Notes: a model not told the origin generated them from the letters alone. DNA of 54,398 nucleotides from Pseudoramibacter faecis (GCF_036289405.1 NZ_JAYFFI010000013.1:1-54398), one strand, 5' to 3'. Counted from the stretch's first letter, positions 1-7,943 are shown. Made by a program: numbers and translations.

Positions 1-73
1 CCGGGGTGCCCGGCCATTTCCCCTGACGATATACTTCTACACATTTCCCCTTGAATTCATAACTGTATCGCAT
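1..73 (-). CDS. IS3-family transposase OrfA, N-terminal 24 residues only
   Basis: The frame starts at ATG 73 behind AAGGAGG and reads MRYSYEFKGKCVEVYRQGKW. This matches the start of helix-turn-helix OrfA proteins of the IS150 group, which bind the element ends. It runs off the window at base 1, so whether the transposase is intact cannot be seen. Assignment rests on recognition of the family's N-terminal pattern and on the IS terminus directly upstream. Confidence 0.75.
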   Translation of the reverse strand, partial: MRYSYEFKGKCVEVYRQGKWPGTP

Positions 74-128
74 AAAAACACCCTCCTTACTGCTACATTT
101 TTATGTCCAGTAAAGAGGGTACATATCA
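1..128 (-). mobile_element. IS3-family (IS150-like) insertion sequence, orfA-proximal end, cut by the window edge
   Basis: Read on the minus strand from 128, the end is TGATATGTACCC, then six bases, then CTGGACA. This is followed by a ribosome binding site and the start of a transposase orfA. The same terminal pattern appears at the far end of the window and in a 46-bp relic at 40949. The TG-start terminus followed by a short leader and an orfA of this type is usual for the IS150 group of the IS3 family. The exact outer boundary could be 128 (TGATATG...) or 123 (TGTACCC...). No target-site duplication can be tested because the other end is outside the window. Confidence 0.75.
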
Positions 129-166
129 TCCATCACTGACAGGCTCTTTTAATGGCGCAATATTTT

Positions 167-1495
167 TTATTCCAAATGTTCCATCACACTCATATAGGCC
201 GGGCGAATGATTTTGTCTGTGCAGATAAGTTCTTCCATACGGTGGGCGCTCCACCCTACGATACGGGCCACGGCGAACAGCGGCGTATAAAGTTCTTCCG
301 GAATATCCAACATCTCATACACAAAGCCGCTGTAAAAATCGACATTGGCACAGACCGGTTTGGGGTGTCTGCGCTTGCTGTTGATTAAATCCGGCGCTAA
401 CTTTTCAATATTTTCATACAGCAGAAGATCATCTTCGTGTTCTTTTTCCGCGGCCAGATCGCGAACATATTTTTTAAAAATGCGCTCTCTCGGATCGGAC
501 AGGGTATAAACCGCGTGCCCCATCCCATAAATAAGCCCCTTATGATCAAAGGCATCGCGATCCAAAATGCGGCTTAAATAAGCGGCGATCTCGTCTTCAT
601 CGCTGTAATCTTTGATATGTGCGCGAATATCCGCCATCATGTTCATCACTTTGATATTCGCGCCGCCATGCTTCGGCCCTTTTAAAGAAGACATCGCCGC
701 CCCAATTGTCGAATACGTATCTGAGCCGCTGGAAGTCACCACTCTGGTCGTAAAGGTAGAGTTGTTCCCGCCACCGTGCTCCATATGGAGAATTAGAGCC
801 GTATCCAATGTTTTTGCCTCCACCGGCGTGTAAGAACGGTCCGGCCGCAGCATCATCAAAAAATTTTCCGCCGTTGACAATTCTGGACTCGGGTTATGGA
901 TATACATCGATCCATCCAAATTGGCAAAAACATGCGCGTGATAACCGTAAGCAGCTAACATCGGAAATTGACCAATCAATTGCAAGCACTGTCGCAAATT
1001 GTTTTCAAGCGAAGCATCCTTCGCCATCGGATCGTAGGATGCCAACGTCAAAATAGAGCGCGTCATGCTGTTCATGATATCGGCACTCGGCGCCTTCATG
1101 ATGACATCCCGGGTAAAATTGGTCGGTAACTTACGATACTGACGGATAGATGCTTTGAAGGTTTTTAATGCTTCGTCCGACGGCAATTCCCCGATCAAAA
1201 GCAGATAAGCGATTCTCCCGAAGCCCGGTTCACTTTTTCCAAGCGAATTGATGAGTGTTTGGACTTTATAGCCCCGATACCATAGCTCACCTTCGCAGGG
1301 CACATTGCGTCCGCCCTGTGCTTTGGTGCCATCCACTTCGGAAATATTAGTCAGGCCCGTCAAGACACCCTTGCCATCCGCATCGCGCAACCCAAGGTTA
1401 ACCCCGTATTCTTCATATAAGCGGGGAGAAATCGCGTCATTATCCCGACAAATGGCAATTTGTCTTTCTAAATATTTAGATTGTCCCTTCCCCAT
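167..1495 (-). CDS. Citrate/2-methylcitrate synthase
   Basis: Condenses acetyl-CoA with oxaloacetate (or propionyl-CoA in methylcitrate synthases) in the cytosol. In an anaerobe this would feed a partial TCA branch towards 2-oxoglutarate and glutamate. The family's catalytic histidine regions are visible (HMEHGGGNNSTF and GMGHAVYT), as is the aspartate in NVDFYSG near the C terminus. At about 442 residues it has the usual length. ATG 1495 is preferred because AGGAGG lies 9 bases before it; ATG 1501 would leave only 3 bases. The start overlaps the end of the MarR gene by 20 bp, so the two are co-transcribed and probably translationally coupled. Si-type is clear from the fold motifs; the substrate is not. 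Confidence 0.88.
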   Translation of the reverse strand: MGKGQSKYLERQIAICRDNDAISPRLYEEYGVNLGLRDADGKGVLTGLTNISEVDGTKAQGGRNVPCEGELWYRGYKVQTLINSLGKSEPGFGRIAYLLLIGELPSDEALKTFKASIRQYRKLPTNFTRDVIMKAPSADIMNSMTRSILTLASYDPMAKDASLENNLRQCLQLIGQFPMLAAYGYHAHVFANLDGSMYIHNPSPELSTAENFLMMLRPDRSYTPVEAKTLDTALILHMEHGGGNNSTFTTRVVTSSGSDTYSTIGAAMSSLKGPKHGGANIKVMNMMADIRAHIKDYSDEDEIAAYLSRILDRDAFDHKGLIYGMGHAVYTLSDPRERIFKKYVRDLAAEKEHEDDLLLYENIEKLAPDLINSKRRHPKPVCANVDFYSGFVYEMLDIPEELYTPLFAVARIVGWSAHRMEELICTDKIIRPAYMSVMEHLE

Positions 1496-1985
1496 CGCCA
1501 TTTTCCTCCTGTTTGCTGTTTTCCAGTTCGACCGTCATGACCGTATCCAGTTGCTTCATGAGATTCAAAAGTTCCACCATATTCTGGCGGCCGAACTTTT
1601 CAATCACGCGGCCATAGAATTCTTTAGTGACCTGTTGATGCTTTTCTTCAATGCTGCGGCCTTCTTCAGTGATCGTCACATAAGTTCCCTGTTCGCCATC
1701 CCCGTCGTGGCTCCAAATGACAAACCCCTTATCCCGCAGATTGCGGGCGATGCTTGAGATCATGCGCATTGGTCGCTGCAGACGCTCTGACAGATCGCTT
1801 AAATATGTTTTCCCCCCATAAATGGGATCATTCGCCTCATTCTCGATGATTAAATTCAAGGCAATATATTCCGGAACCGTCAGCTCATAAAAAAACTGGC
1901 GCACTTCGTCATTGTTGACCAAAAAACGTCGGTACATTAACTCGTTCGATAAATTTGTCAAATCGACAATTGATTGATGATCCAT
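1476..1985 (-). CDS. MarR-family transcriptional regulator
   Basis: A 169-residue protein with the winged-helix MarR plan: N-terminal helices for dimerisation, a helix-turn-helix around residues 60-90 (SDLSERLQRPMRMISSIARN), a wing (DGDGEQGTYVTITEEG) and C-terminal helices. MarR proteins are homodimeric repressors that release DNA on binding a small ligand. It is the first gene of a two-gene unit with citrate synthase, so control of that operon, including itself, is the simplest reading. An AT-rich near-palindrome lies about 60-75 bp upstream of the start. The ligand is unknown. Confidence 0.85.
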   Translation of the reverse strand: MDHQSIVDLTNLSNELMYRRFLVNNDEVRQFFYELTVPEYIALNLIIENEANDPIYGGKTYLSDLSERLQRPMRMISSIARNLRDKGFVIWSHDGDGEQGTYVTITEEGRSIEEKHQQVTKEFYGRVIEKFGRQNMVELLNLMKQLDTVMTVELENSKQEENGDGEGTI

Positions 1986-2046
1986 CGTCCTATCCTCTCT
2001 TAATGTGATGATTCGCCATTTAATTAAAAATTATATAAAATACAAC

Positions 2047-2062
2047 TTTACTTTAAATTAAA
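2047..2062. promoter_or_regulatory. AT-rich near-palindrome upstream of the MarR gene; possible operator
   Basis: TTTACTTTAAATTAAA is a 16-bp palindrome with one mismatched pair. It sits just upstream of a TATAAT-containing stretch (about 2029-2034) that would serve the MarR/citrate synthase unit. A closely related string (CTTTACTTTAATTAAAAAG) occurs at about 2898-2916, upstream of trmD. Both could be operators or simply AT-rich intergenic DNA. Confidence 0.3.
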
Positions 2063-2071
2063 AAAGCATTC

Positions 2072-2797
2072 TTACTCCATCTCTTGATCTGCCTTTGCCA
2101 ACAACATTTTTTCTTCCGAGGTTAAATCATGCCGTGCAAACAAATCCGGGCGTCTTTCCCGAGTTAGCAGCAATGCTTGCTGCAAACGCCATTTCCGAAT
2201 CTGTTCATGATTGCCGCTGCGTAAAACGGGAGGAACGATTTTCCCATGATAAACATTTGGCCGGGTAAACTGTGGATATTCCAGTAAATCCCGATCATGA
2301 GACTCCCATTCAAGACTACCGGATTTTAAATTCCCGGGCAAAAGCCTCAGAACACTATCGGCCACAACCATCGCCGCCAGTTCTCCTCCCGTTAAAATAT
2401 AGTCACCAATGGAAAGTTCCGTGTCCACTTCAGATAATATTCGGGCATCCATTCCCTCGTAGTGACCGCAAATTAAAACCACTTGATCAGTTTGCGCCAA
2501 TTGGACAGCCTGCTTTTGTGAATAAACTTCTCCCTTGGGTGTTAAGGCAATCGTCATACTCTCGGGGATTCTGACAGATGCTAAAGCCGACAACACCGGC
2601 TCACAGCGGAGAACCATCCCCGCGCCGCCGCCGTAAGGCGCATCGTCGATATGACGGAAGCTGCCATCTGCATAATCCCGAATATCAATTACTTCAATTT
2701 CAGCTGTTAGCAACTGCAATGCGCGCATGACAATATGGGATTGCAAGAAACTGTCAAACATTTCCGGGCAAATGGTTAGAATGGTTATTTTCATCAT
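2072..2797 (-). CDS. trmD: tRNA (guanine-N1)-methyltransferase TrmD
   Basis: Methylates N1 of G37 in tRNAs reading CNN codons, preventing +1 frameshifts; it uses S-adenosylmethionine bound in a trefoil-knot (SPOUT) fold. The knot region is visible as GHYEGMDARILSEVDTELS followed by IGDYILTGGELA, and the N terminus is the usual MKITILTICPEMF. The 241-residue length is normal. The gene stands alone here instead of beside rpsP, rimM and rplS, its common partners. The ribosome binding site is weak; ATG 2797 and ATG 2794 are both possible. The upstream gene ends in a strong terminator, so trmD needs its own promoter; a TATAAT lies at about 2833-2838. Confidence 0.95.
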   Translation of the reverse strand: MMKITILTICPEMFDSFLQSHIVMRALQLLTAEIEVIDIRDYADGSFRHIDDAPYGGGAGMVLRCEPVLSALASVRIPESMTIALTPKGEVYSQKQAVQLAQTDQVVLICGHYEGMDARILSEVDTELSIGDYILTGGELAAMVVADSVLRLLPGNLKSGSLEWESHDRDLLEYPQFTRPNVYHGKIVPPVLRSGNHEQIRKWRLQQALLLTRERRPDLFARHDLTSEEKMLLAKADQEME

Positions 2798-2843
2798 ATG
2801 TTTTTCCGATCTTTACGGGAGATAATTGGATTTATTATATCAT

Positions 2844-2878
2844 AAAAGGGACTCCAGGTCCTGCCTGAAATCCCTTTT
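2844..2878 (-). terminator. Rho-independent terminator of the substrate-binding protein gene
   Basis: Minus-strand hairpin with outer arms AAAAGGGA and TCCCTTTT and an inner CAGG/CCTG stem. It lies between the stop of the binding-protein gene at 2917 and trmD. Confidence 0.7.
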
Positions 2879-2916
2879 GCCTCACATCACATTATGCCTT
2901 TACTTTAATTAAAAAG

Positions 2917-3762
2917 TCATTGCATCGTCTGTGTCAGTGCGTCTTTCGTCATATCTCTGCCAAACCATTTAAGCGTTAATTTTCGATAGGTGCCATCGGC
3001 TTTCAAATCGGCAATCGCCCGGCTAATTTTTTCGCTCAACGCGCTGTTATCTTTCCGGCAGGCAATCGCAAAGGCCTTTTGATTGATCGCTACCGAGGTG
3101 ATCGCTAAATGTTCGGAATCCTTCTTTTGATAGGTAATGGCGACGGCTTCATCCACCACGATATTATCAATCTTTTTCTTTTTGAGCGCTTTAAATAGCT
3201 TGGCGCTGTTGGAAAAACCCTTGATTTTAATTTTTGGATACCGCGTTTGCAAATCGGTCATCGTGTCCCGTCGTTTAATATCCTTTAACATGCCGACCTT
3301 TCGCCCGTTTAATTTTTCTGCGCGGTCGATCGTTTCTTTTGCCGGCTGATCGCCGGCATCCGCCTGCTGTTCACTGGTTTCTTTTCGAGAGACGATAACA
3401 ATCGAGCTGATAAAATACGGATCTGTCATCGCAAAATTCTGCTCCCGCGCGGTTGTATCGTTAATGGCTGACATCACACAATCATACTTCCCGCTGTTCA
3501 TTCGATTGAAAATACTGTTCCAGCCGGTATCAATCCAAAATGCACGAACCCTCATCCTTTGAGCTATCGCATTTCCCAAATCAATTTCAAACCCCTTGAG
3601 CGCTTTATTTTTATCACGGTATTCCATCGGCACAAAATCCGAATCTGTTCCAATCGTCAATACGTTATCCGCTAAAGGATCCGTTTGGCGGGCTTTCCCA
3701 CAAGCGGTCGCTCCCAATAAAAGGATCACGGCAAAAAGGATAATGACTAATTTTTTCATCAT
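2917..3762 (-). CDS. Amino-acid ABC transporter substrate-binding lipoprotein (SBP family 3)
   Basis: An extracytoplasmic, lipid-anchored receptor that binds an amino acid and delivers it to an ABC importer. The N terminus is a lipoprotein signal (positively charged start, hydrophobic core, cleavage before Cys21 in GATACGK). The mature part shows SBP_bac_3 features: LTIGTDSDFVPMEYRDKN near its start, GFEIDLGNAIA, and a C-terminal AIADLKADGTYRKLTLKWFG segment typical of polar amino-acid receptors. Start ATG 3762 has AAGGAGG seven bases upstream. No permease or ATPase gene is nearby and the gene is flanked by its own promoter and terminator, so it must work with a transporter encoded elsewhere. 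The ligand cannot be told from sequence. Confidence 0.87.
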   Translation of the reverse strand: MMKKLVIILFAVILLLGATACGKARQTDPLADNVLTIGTDSDFVPMEYRDKNKALKGFEIDLGNAIAQRMRVRAFWIDTGWNSIFNRMNSGKYDCVMSAINDTTAREQNFAMTDPYFISSIVIVSRKETSEQQADAGDQPAKETIDRAEKLNGRKVGMLKDIKRRDTMTDLQTRYPKIKIKGFSNSAKLFKALKKKKIDNIVVDEAVAITYQKKDSEHLAITSVAINQKAFAIACRKDNSALSEKISRAIADLKADGTYRKLTLKWFGRDMTKDALTQTMQ

Positions 3763-3783
3763 CGCTACCTCCTTTTCAGCCTT

Positions 3784-3812
3784 ATTATATGTTATCTATT
3801 GCAGGATGTCCA
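3784..3812 (-). promoter_or_regulatory. Sigma-A promoter for the substrate-binding protein gene
   Basis: On the minus strand TGGACA (3812-3807), a 17-bp spacer and TATAAT (3789-3784). It is correctly placed about 20 bp before the ribosome binding site. Confidence 0.75.
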
Positions 3813-3885
3813 TTTTTTATTTTTCCTCAGCCCATCTCATTTATGCTAAGATAAAATGCATCTTATCAATATTGGGAGCATTTTT

Positions 3886-4605
3886 ATGATAGAACAATTT
3901 TCAAGAACAGCACTTTTATTGGGTGAGGAAGCGATTCAAAAATTATCCTGCGCCCATATTGCCGTTTTTGGTATCGGCGGTGTTGGCGGATACGTTTGTG
4001 AAGCTCTAGCCCGCGGTGGCATCGGCCGTTTTGATTTGATCGACGGCGACCGCGTGAGCCTCTCCAATCTCAACCGGCAGATCATCGCCACCCATCAGAC
4101 CATCGGCACGTTTAAAGTTGATGCCATGTCGACTCGGATCCACGATATCAATCCCGCAGCGCAGGTCACGTCCCATCGCTGTTTTTATCTGCCGGAAAGC
4201 AAAGGGGATTTTGATTTCAACCAATACGATTATATCGTCGATGCCGTTGACACCGTAACCGCCAAGCTCGCCTTAATCGCAGAAGCTCAAGAAAAAAGGG
4301 TCCCGGTCATCGCAAGCATGGGCGCAGGCAATAAACTTGATCCAACCCAGTTTGAAGTGACAGATATCGCCAAAACCTCTGTCGATCCGCTGGCGAAGGT
4401 GATTCGCCGGGAGTGCAAAAAGCGGGGTGTCCACCATCTCAAAGTGGTCTACTCCAAAGAACAGCCGATTCGCCCGCAAACCGCCACTGATCCTCAACAA
4501 CCCCGTGATCATCATCCCGTTCCCGGCTCCGTTCCCTTCGTGCCCGGTGTCGTCGGCCTGATTATCGCCGGAGAGGTTATCAAAGATTTAATCCAAAATC
4601 GTTAG
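3886..4605 (+). CDS. tcdA: TcdA/ThiF-family E1-like enzyme (tRNA threonylcarbamoyladenosine dehydratase)
   Basis: Members of this family activate a carboxylate by adenylation. TcdA cyclises N6-threonylcarbamoyladenosine at tRNA position 37 to its hydantoin form. Visible are the nucleotide-binding GIGGVGGYVCEAL motif near residue 27, DGDRVSLSNLNRQ, a central VDAVDTVTAK and a C-terminal GEVIKDL helix. The 239-residue length fits TcdA, whereas ThiF/MoeB proteins usually carry zinc CxxC motifs that are absent here. Start ATG 3886 is chosen over the upstream in-frame ATG 3856 because a GGGAGC ribosome binding site precedes it and the family begins at this point. It is divergent from the binding-protein gene. 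Confidence 0.88.
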   Translation: MIEQFSRTALLLGEEAIQKLSCAHIAVFGIGGVGGYVCEALARGGIGRFDLIDGDRVSLSNLNRQIIATHQTIGTFKVDAMSTRIHDINPAAQVTSHRCFYLPESKGDFDFNQYDYIVDAVDTVTAKLALIAEAQEKRVPVIASMGAGNKLDPTQFEVTDIAKTSVDPLAKVIRRECKKRGVHHLKVVYSKEQPIRPQTATDPQQPRDHHPVPGSVPFVPGVVGLIIAGEVIKDLIQNR

Positions 4606-4744
4606 TCACCATTAGCATTGCGGCTCATCACCTGTTATCCGAAATATTTTCTCTAAGTGGACAAGATATTGTTATTTCCGACGGTGGGATTACGGTATAA
4701 TTAAAAGCGATATTATAAAGTCATTTCAAGGGGGATTTTAAAAC

Positions 4745-5767
4745 ATGTCCATTTTTGACGAATTAAAAGAACAACTCCAAGCCAATCACAAAACCATTGT
4801 TTTCCCGGAAGGCGATGATCCGCGTATTCTCTATGCTGCCAATCGTCTTTTAAAAGAAAAAGCATTAAACGTCATTTTGCTGGGTGACACCATGAAAGTT
4901 TTTCTCGCCACCCGCGACGATCAATATGACTGCATCAACGAAGCGGAATTCATCGATCCTAAAACCTACCCCAAGGAAGATATGGATGCCATGGCGGCGC
5001 GCATGGTCGAACTGCGCAAGGGCAAGCTCACAGAAGAGGAAGCGCGTGAAGCCCTGATGCATACCAATTACTTTGGCACCATGCTGGTTCAGATGGGCAA
5101 GGCTGACTGCCTGCTCGGCGGCGCAACCTACTCAACCGCAGACACCGTCCGCCCGGCACTACAGTTTATCAAAACCAAGCCGAACGCCCACCTCGTCAGT
5201 TCTACCTTTATCCTGATGCGCAACGACGAAAAGGAAAAACTGGCTTTCTCCGATTGTGCCATTAACATCGACTACAAAGACCGCGTGGATAAAGACGGCA
5301 ATGTGATGTTGTCCGCCGCTCAACAATTGGCCGAGGTGGCTGTTGAATCCGCTAAGACTGCGAAGATTTTCGGCATCGATCCCAAAGTAGCGATTCTTTC
5401 CTTCTCCACCAAGGGCTCCGGCAAAGGCGGCACTGTCCAGCTTTCGCGTGATGCTACCATCGAAGCACAAAAAATGGCACCAGAATTAGACATTGACGGT
5501 GAACTTCAGTTTGACGCCGCCGTTTCCCCCGTTGTCGCTCAAACCAAGTGCCCCGACTCCAAAGTTGCCGGCCAGGCCAACACCTTTATCTTTCCACTGA
5601 TTGAAGCCGCCAATATGGGCTATAAGATTGCTTCCCGCTTAGGGGGCTTTGAAGCCATCGGCCCGATTATGCAGGGGCTTAATGCACCGATCAACGATTT
5701 ATCCCGCGGCTGCACTGCTGACGAAGTCTACAAAATGGCGCTCGTCACTGCTTCCCTTTCCGAATAA
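4745..5767 (+). CDS. pta: Phosphate acetyltransferase
   Basis: Interconverts acetyl-CoA and acetyl phosphate in acetate fermentation or assimilation. The 340-residue protein spans the PTA_PTB domain with no DRTGG extension. Typical segments are visible: TIVFPEGDDPRIL at the N terminus, LLGGATYSTADTVRPALQFI, a central ILSFSTKGSGKGG and the C-terminal NTFIFPLIEAANMGYKIA. A GGGGG ribosome binding site precedes ATG 4745, and a TATAAT lies at 4696-4701. The usual partner ackA is not adjacent. With nifJ it would form the pyruvate to acetyl-CoA to acetyl phosphate route. Confidence 0.95.
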   Translation: MSIFDELKEQLQANHKTIVFPEGDDPRILYAANRLLKEKALNVILLGDTMKVFLATRDDQYDCINEAEFIDPKTYPKEDMDAMAARMVELRKGKLTEEEAREALMHTNYFGTMLVQMGKADCLLGGATYSTADTVRPALQFIKTKPNAHLVSSTFILMRNDEKEKLAFSDCAINIDYKDRVDKDGNVMLSAAQQLAEVAVESAKTAKIFGIDPKVAILSFSTKGSGKGGTVQLSRDATIEAQKMAPELDIDGELQFDAAVSPVVAQTKCPDSKVAGQANTFIFPLIEAANMGYKIASRLGGFEAIGPIMQGLNAPINDLSRGCTADEVYKMALVTASLSE

Positions 5768-5780
5768 TTCAAGTTAAACC

Positions 5781-5829
5781 AATAAAAAGCCCAAGGACAT
5801 AAACGAACGCCTTTGGGACTTTTTTATTG
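5781..5829. terminator. Bidirectional terminator between pta and the converging gene
   Basis: A long imperfect hairpin with A-rich and T-rich outer arms (AATAAAAAG and CTTTTTTATT) around CCCAAGG/CCTTTGGG. The T tract on the plus strand serves pta. The complementary A tract gives a T run on the minus strand, where the pseudogene stop codon (5826-5824) lies inside the hairpin. Confidence 0.7.
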
Positions 5830-6468
5830 GTCTACTCTGTTTACCGAATATTGGGCAAAAGATTTTTGCCGCATTGGCTGTGATTCCTCAATCATTTCTT
5901 TCCGACTCTGCCAGCATTGGGTTAATCGCGCTTGCCATTTTTTCAAAAACGAGGAAAGTTTCGGCATCCTCCGTTGCCTAAACAGCAGCTTTGGGCCATA
6001 TCGACCAATCAATTCAAAAACACCGGGCAAAAAACTTTCGATGTAAACTTTAAACCAATTTTCCCATAACTCCGTCTTATCCACAGTTAATTGTTTCTGC
6101 CACCATTGCCCTAACGTCTCGCCCCGAAATCCAAAATTACATTTCATTTCAAATGCATCTGTTTCTTCGATCACCATGCGATCTTCTGCCGTATAAATTC
6201 GTTTGTATAGTCCCGAATTTTGATCGCGTTGATACTGCGCGCGCACCGGCCACTAAATATCATTGCAATAAGCATCGGTGTGATTGATCTTCGTCATCAT
6301 CACTGCCAACAAATCATTATGCAGCCGATCGAAATCGCCGGATAAAACGATGAGTAGACTCGCCACCGAGCGCCAAATTAAAGTATAAGCCGTCTGGGGT
6401 TCTCCCAGAGATGCCTCCAATGGATGCATAAATATCATTGATCTCGGATTCTCTTTTCCCCTGATCAT
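5824..6468 (-). pseudogene. Unknown protein interrupted by one in-frame TAG (second gene of a coupled pair)
   Basis: A single reading frame runs from ATG 6468 to the stop at 5824 and would give about 214 residues, but codon 72 is TAG (6255-6253). After it the frame resumes with W-P-V and then 139 well-formed residues rich in W, K and E. The second half alone could start at GTG 6246 but shows no good ribosome binding site. The start overlaps the stop of the preceding gene as ATGA, so both belonged to one coupled operon. I do not recognise the family; the sequence looks soluble, with no membrane segment or signal peptide. Single-base decay of a once intact gene is most likely. Programmed readthrough or a sequencing error cannot be excluded. 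Confidence 0.6.
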
Positions 6469-6863
6469 CGCATTGCTTTTCCTGTGTTCACAACCGCTCC
6501 ATAATACGCCTCAATGCGCTGATGCAATTCCCTAACAAATCACATATACACGGCGCTGTAATTTTTCAAACCGATAAATCGGCAATAACAATAAGTAACA
6601 AAGATTGTGATCAGCTTAATCTTTTCAATTTTCGTTTTTATAATGGTTTCTATCATACGCTTATCCGCCCGCAGACTCTGCTTGAACGGTTCTTCAAAAT
6701 CAAGCATATCAATCATCGCCACATCATTGGTTTCTAAAAAATCAACGATTCCAGAGACGCACGCCACATAATCGCGAATCGCTTCGGGATCTTTTCCGGT
6801 CTCCGGCATCCACTCGGTTTTTTCCATGCCCTCCTGGAATAATTGCATTGCTTGATTCTTCAT
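6465..6863 (-). pseudogene. Unknown protein interrupted by one in-frame TGA (first gene of a coupled pair)
   Basis: ATG 6863 follows a good GGGAGA ribosome binding site. The frame runs 107 codons to TGA at 6542-6540, then continues in the same frame for 24 plausible residues (FVRELHQRIEAYYGAVVNTG...) to a second stop at 6467-6465. That second stop overlaps the next gene's ATG as ATGA, which shows the original gene ended there and not at the first TGA. The TGA could derive from GGA or TGG by one change. The protein is acidic and helical at the N terminus (EWMPETGKDPEAIRDYV) and I do not recognise its family. Without the extension it may still make a shortened protein of 107 residues. Confidence 0.6.
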
Positions 6864-6882
6864 GATATCTCCCATTTTAAGC

Positions 6883-6923
6883 AATTAAAAAGCCTCCTCC
6901 GGCACCTCAGCCTGAAGAAGGCT
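6883..6923 (-). terminator. Terminator of the ArsD-like gene
   Basis: On the minus strand AGCCTTCTTCAGG pairs with CCGGAGGAGGCT. As RNA the mismatches become G-U pairs, and TTTTT follows. It separates the ArsD-like gene from the interrupted pair downstream. Confidence 0.7.
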
Positions 6924-6933
6924 CCATTTACTT

Positions 6934-7215
6934 TTAATGTGCTGCGCTCCATTTCAATAACTGTGCATAATCGGGATAGTGATTTTTTTGGTATACTTCT
7001 CCGTTGACAACCGTCACTGGAAATGCGTCCGGTCCATCCGTCAAAAGGATTGATTCGACCCCTCTTTCGCTGGTAAATCGCACCGGATCCTCTTCAAAAT
7101 TAATAAGATTAATGGGATACCCGACCTTTTTAAGGTTATTGACCATCACATTGATTTGCAAAACAACCGGTGATTTTGGATCACATCCGATGGGATTATA
7201 GATATTAATGCACAT
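6934..7215 (-). CDS. ArsD-like thioredoxin-fold protein lacking the metalloid-binding cysteines
   Basis: A 93-residue protein with the ArsD plan: an N-terminal strand ending in YNPIGCDP, a helix, NLINFEEDPVRFTSERGV, then LPVTVV-like sheet residues (AFPVTVVNGEVYQKNHYPDYAQLLKW), close to the VMAGRYPKRAELARW region of ArsD. ArsD delivers As(III) or Sb(III) to the ArsA ATPase through Cys12, Cys13 and Cys18. Here only Cys2 and Cys11 remain, so metallochaperone activity is doubtful. No arsA, arsB, arsR or arsC lies nearby. Start ATG 7215 has GAGG about eight bases upstream. A domesticated relative or another thioredoxin-fold protein is possible. Confidence 0.6.
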   Translation of the reverse strand: MCINIYNPIGCDPKSPVVLQINVMVNNLKKVGYPINLINFEEDPVRFTSERGVESILLTDGPDAFPVTVVNGEVYQKNHYPDYAQLLKWSAAH

Positions 7216-7305
7216 AACTTGACCTCGATTGATCTTATTGCTTTTTATTTTACCAAAATCAGGCGACACTTTCGATAAAATTTATTTAAGAATAAAGATA
7301 ATTTT

Positions 7306-7806
7306 TCAATCTTCTCCAACATCATCCCCGGTTTTTGACAATGCACGATAGAAATAAGCCATGGATTCCGGGACTTGCTCAATGACCGTTGCCAGATAAG
7401 TATTGTACAGATCCTGGTTAAATCCTTGCCCCATTAAGATTTCATCGCGGATTTGATCCAACCGATGAAAGAGCTGCTGGAAGTAATGCTGATCTGTTTT
7501 CATCCCTTCTCGGCTGACTGCCATGGTTTGAGGAATGGATGCCTTGTCACAAAAATCATGGGTTTCGCATTGATACACCGCTGTGATTTTGCCGCTTTCC
7601 AGATCGGCCAGCGCCCATTCATCCGGCCGTGTAATCTGATTATCCATCAATTCTTGCAAATTGTAATGATCAATAAAAACAGCCAGATAATATCGATCTT
7701 TCACTTTGCGAATAACGGGATAAGAAATACTGTGAATACAATTTTCACGTTCAAACAATTCATCTCGAATTCGCTGATATATAAAATTGGTTTGTACGGT
7801 TTCCAT
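7306..7806 (-). CDS. Hypothetical protein, 166 residues
   Basis: I do not recognise a family. The sequence has a mixed alpha/beta N-terminal half (SISYPVIRKVKDRYYLAVFIDHYNL), a middle with YQCETHDFCDK, and a helical C-terminal half with charged amphipathic segments. There is no signal peptide, membrane span or known catalytic motif. It starts at ATG 7806 with a GAGG-type site upstream and ends about 90 bp before the ArsD-like gene, so the two may be co-transcribed. Codon use is like the neighbours, which supports a real gene. Confidence 0.65.
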   Translation of the reverse strand: METVQTNFIYQRIRDELFERENCIHSISYPVIRKVKDRYYLAVFIDHYNLQELMDNQITRPDEWALADLESGKITAVYQCETHDFCDKASIPQTMAVSREGMKTDQHYFQQLFHRLDQIRDEILMGQGFNQDLYNTYLATVIEQVPESMAYFYRALSKTGDDVGED

Positions 7807-7905
7807 TTTCTCCTCGCAAATGATTTCATCTACATTATTTTACCCCAAAGCGCTCATCCGTGCAAGCATCTCTGTCTGAGGGGCCGATTTTATTTATTTT
7901 ATCGC

Positions 7906-7932
7906 AAGAAAAAACCCTTGCCAATGCAAGGG
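7906..7932 (-). terminator. Terminator of the long nusB-to-branching-enzyme unit
   Basis: On the minus strand CCCTTGC, loop ATTG, GCAAGGG, then TTTTTTCTT. It is a perfect 7-bp stem 12 bp after the branching enzyme stop. Confidence 0.88.
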
Positions 7933-7943
7933 GGAAGTCGTGT

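Noticed and set aside
5824..6863. Selenocysteine or pyrrolysine recoding at the two in-frame stops
   Set aside because: No selenocysteine insertion hairpin is obvious after the TGA, the two stops differ in type, and neither flank shows a known seleno- or pyrrolysine-protein motif. Simple decay is the default, kept as an open finding.
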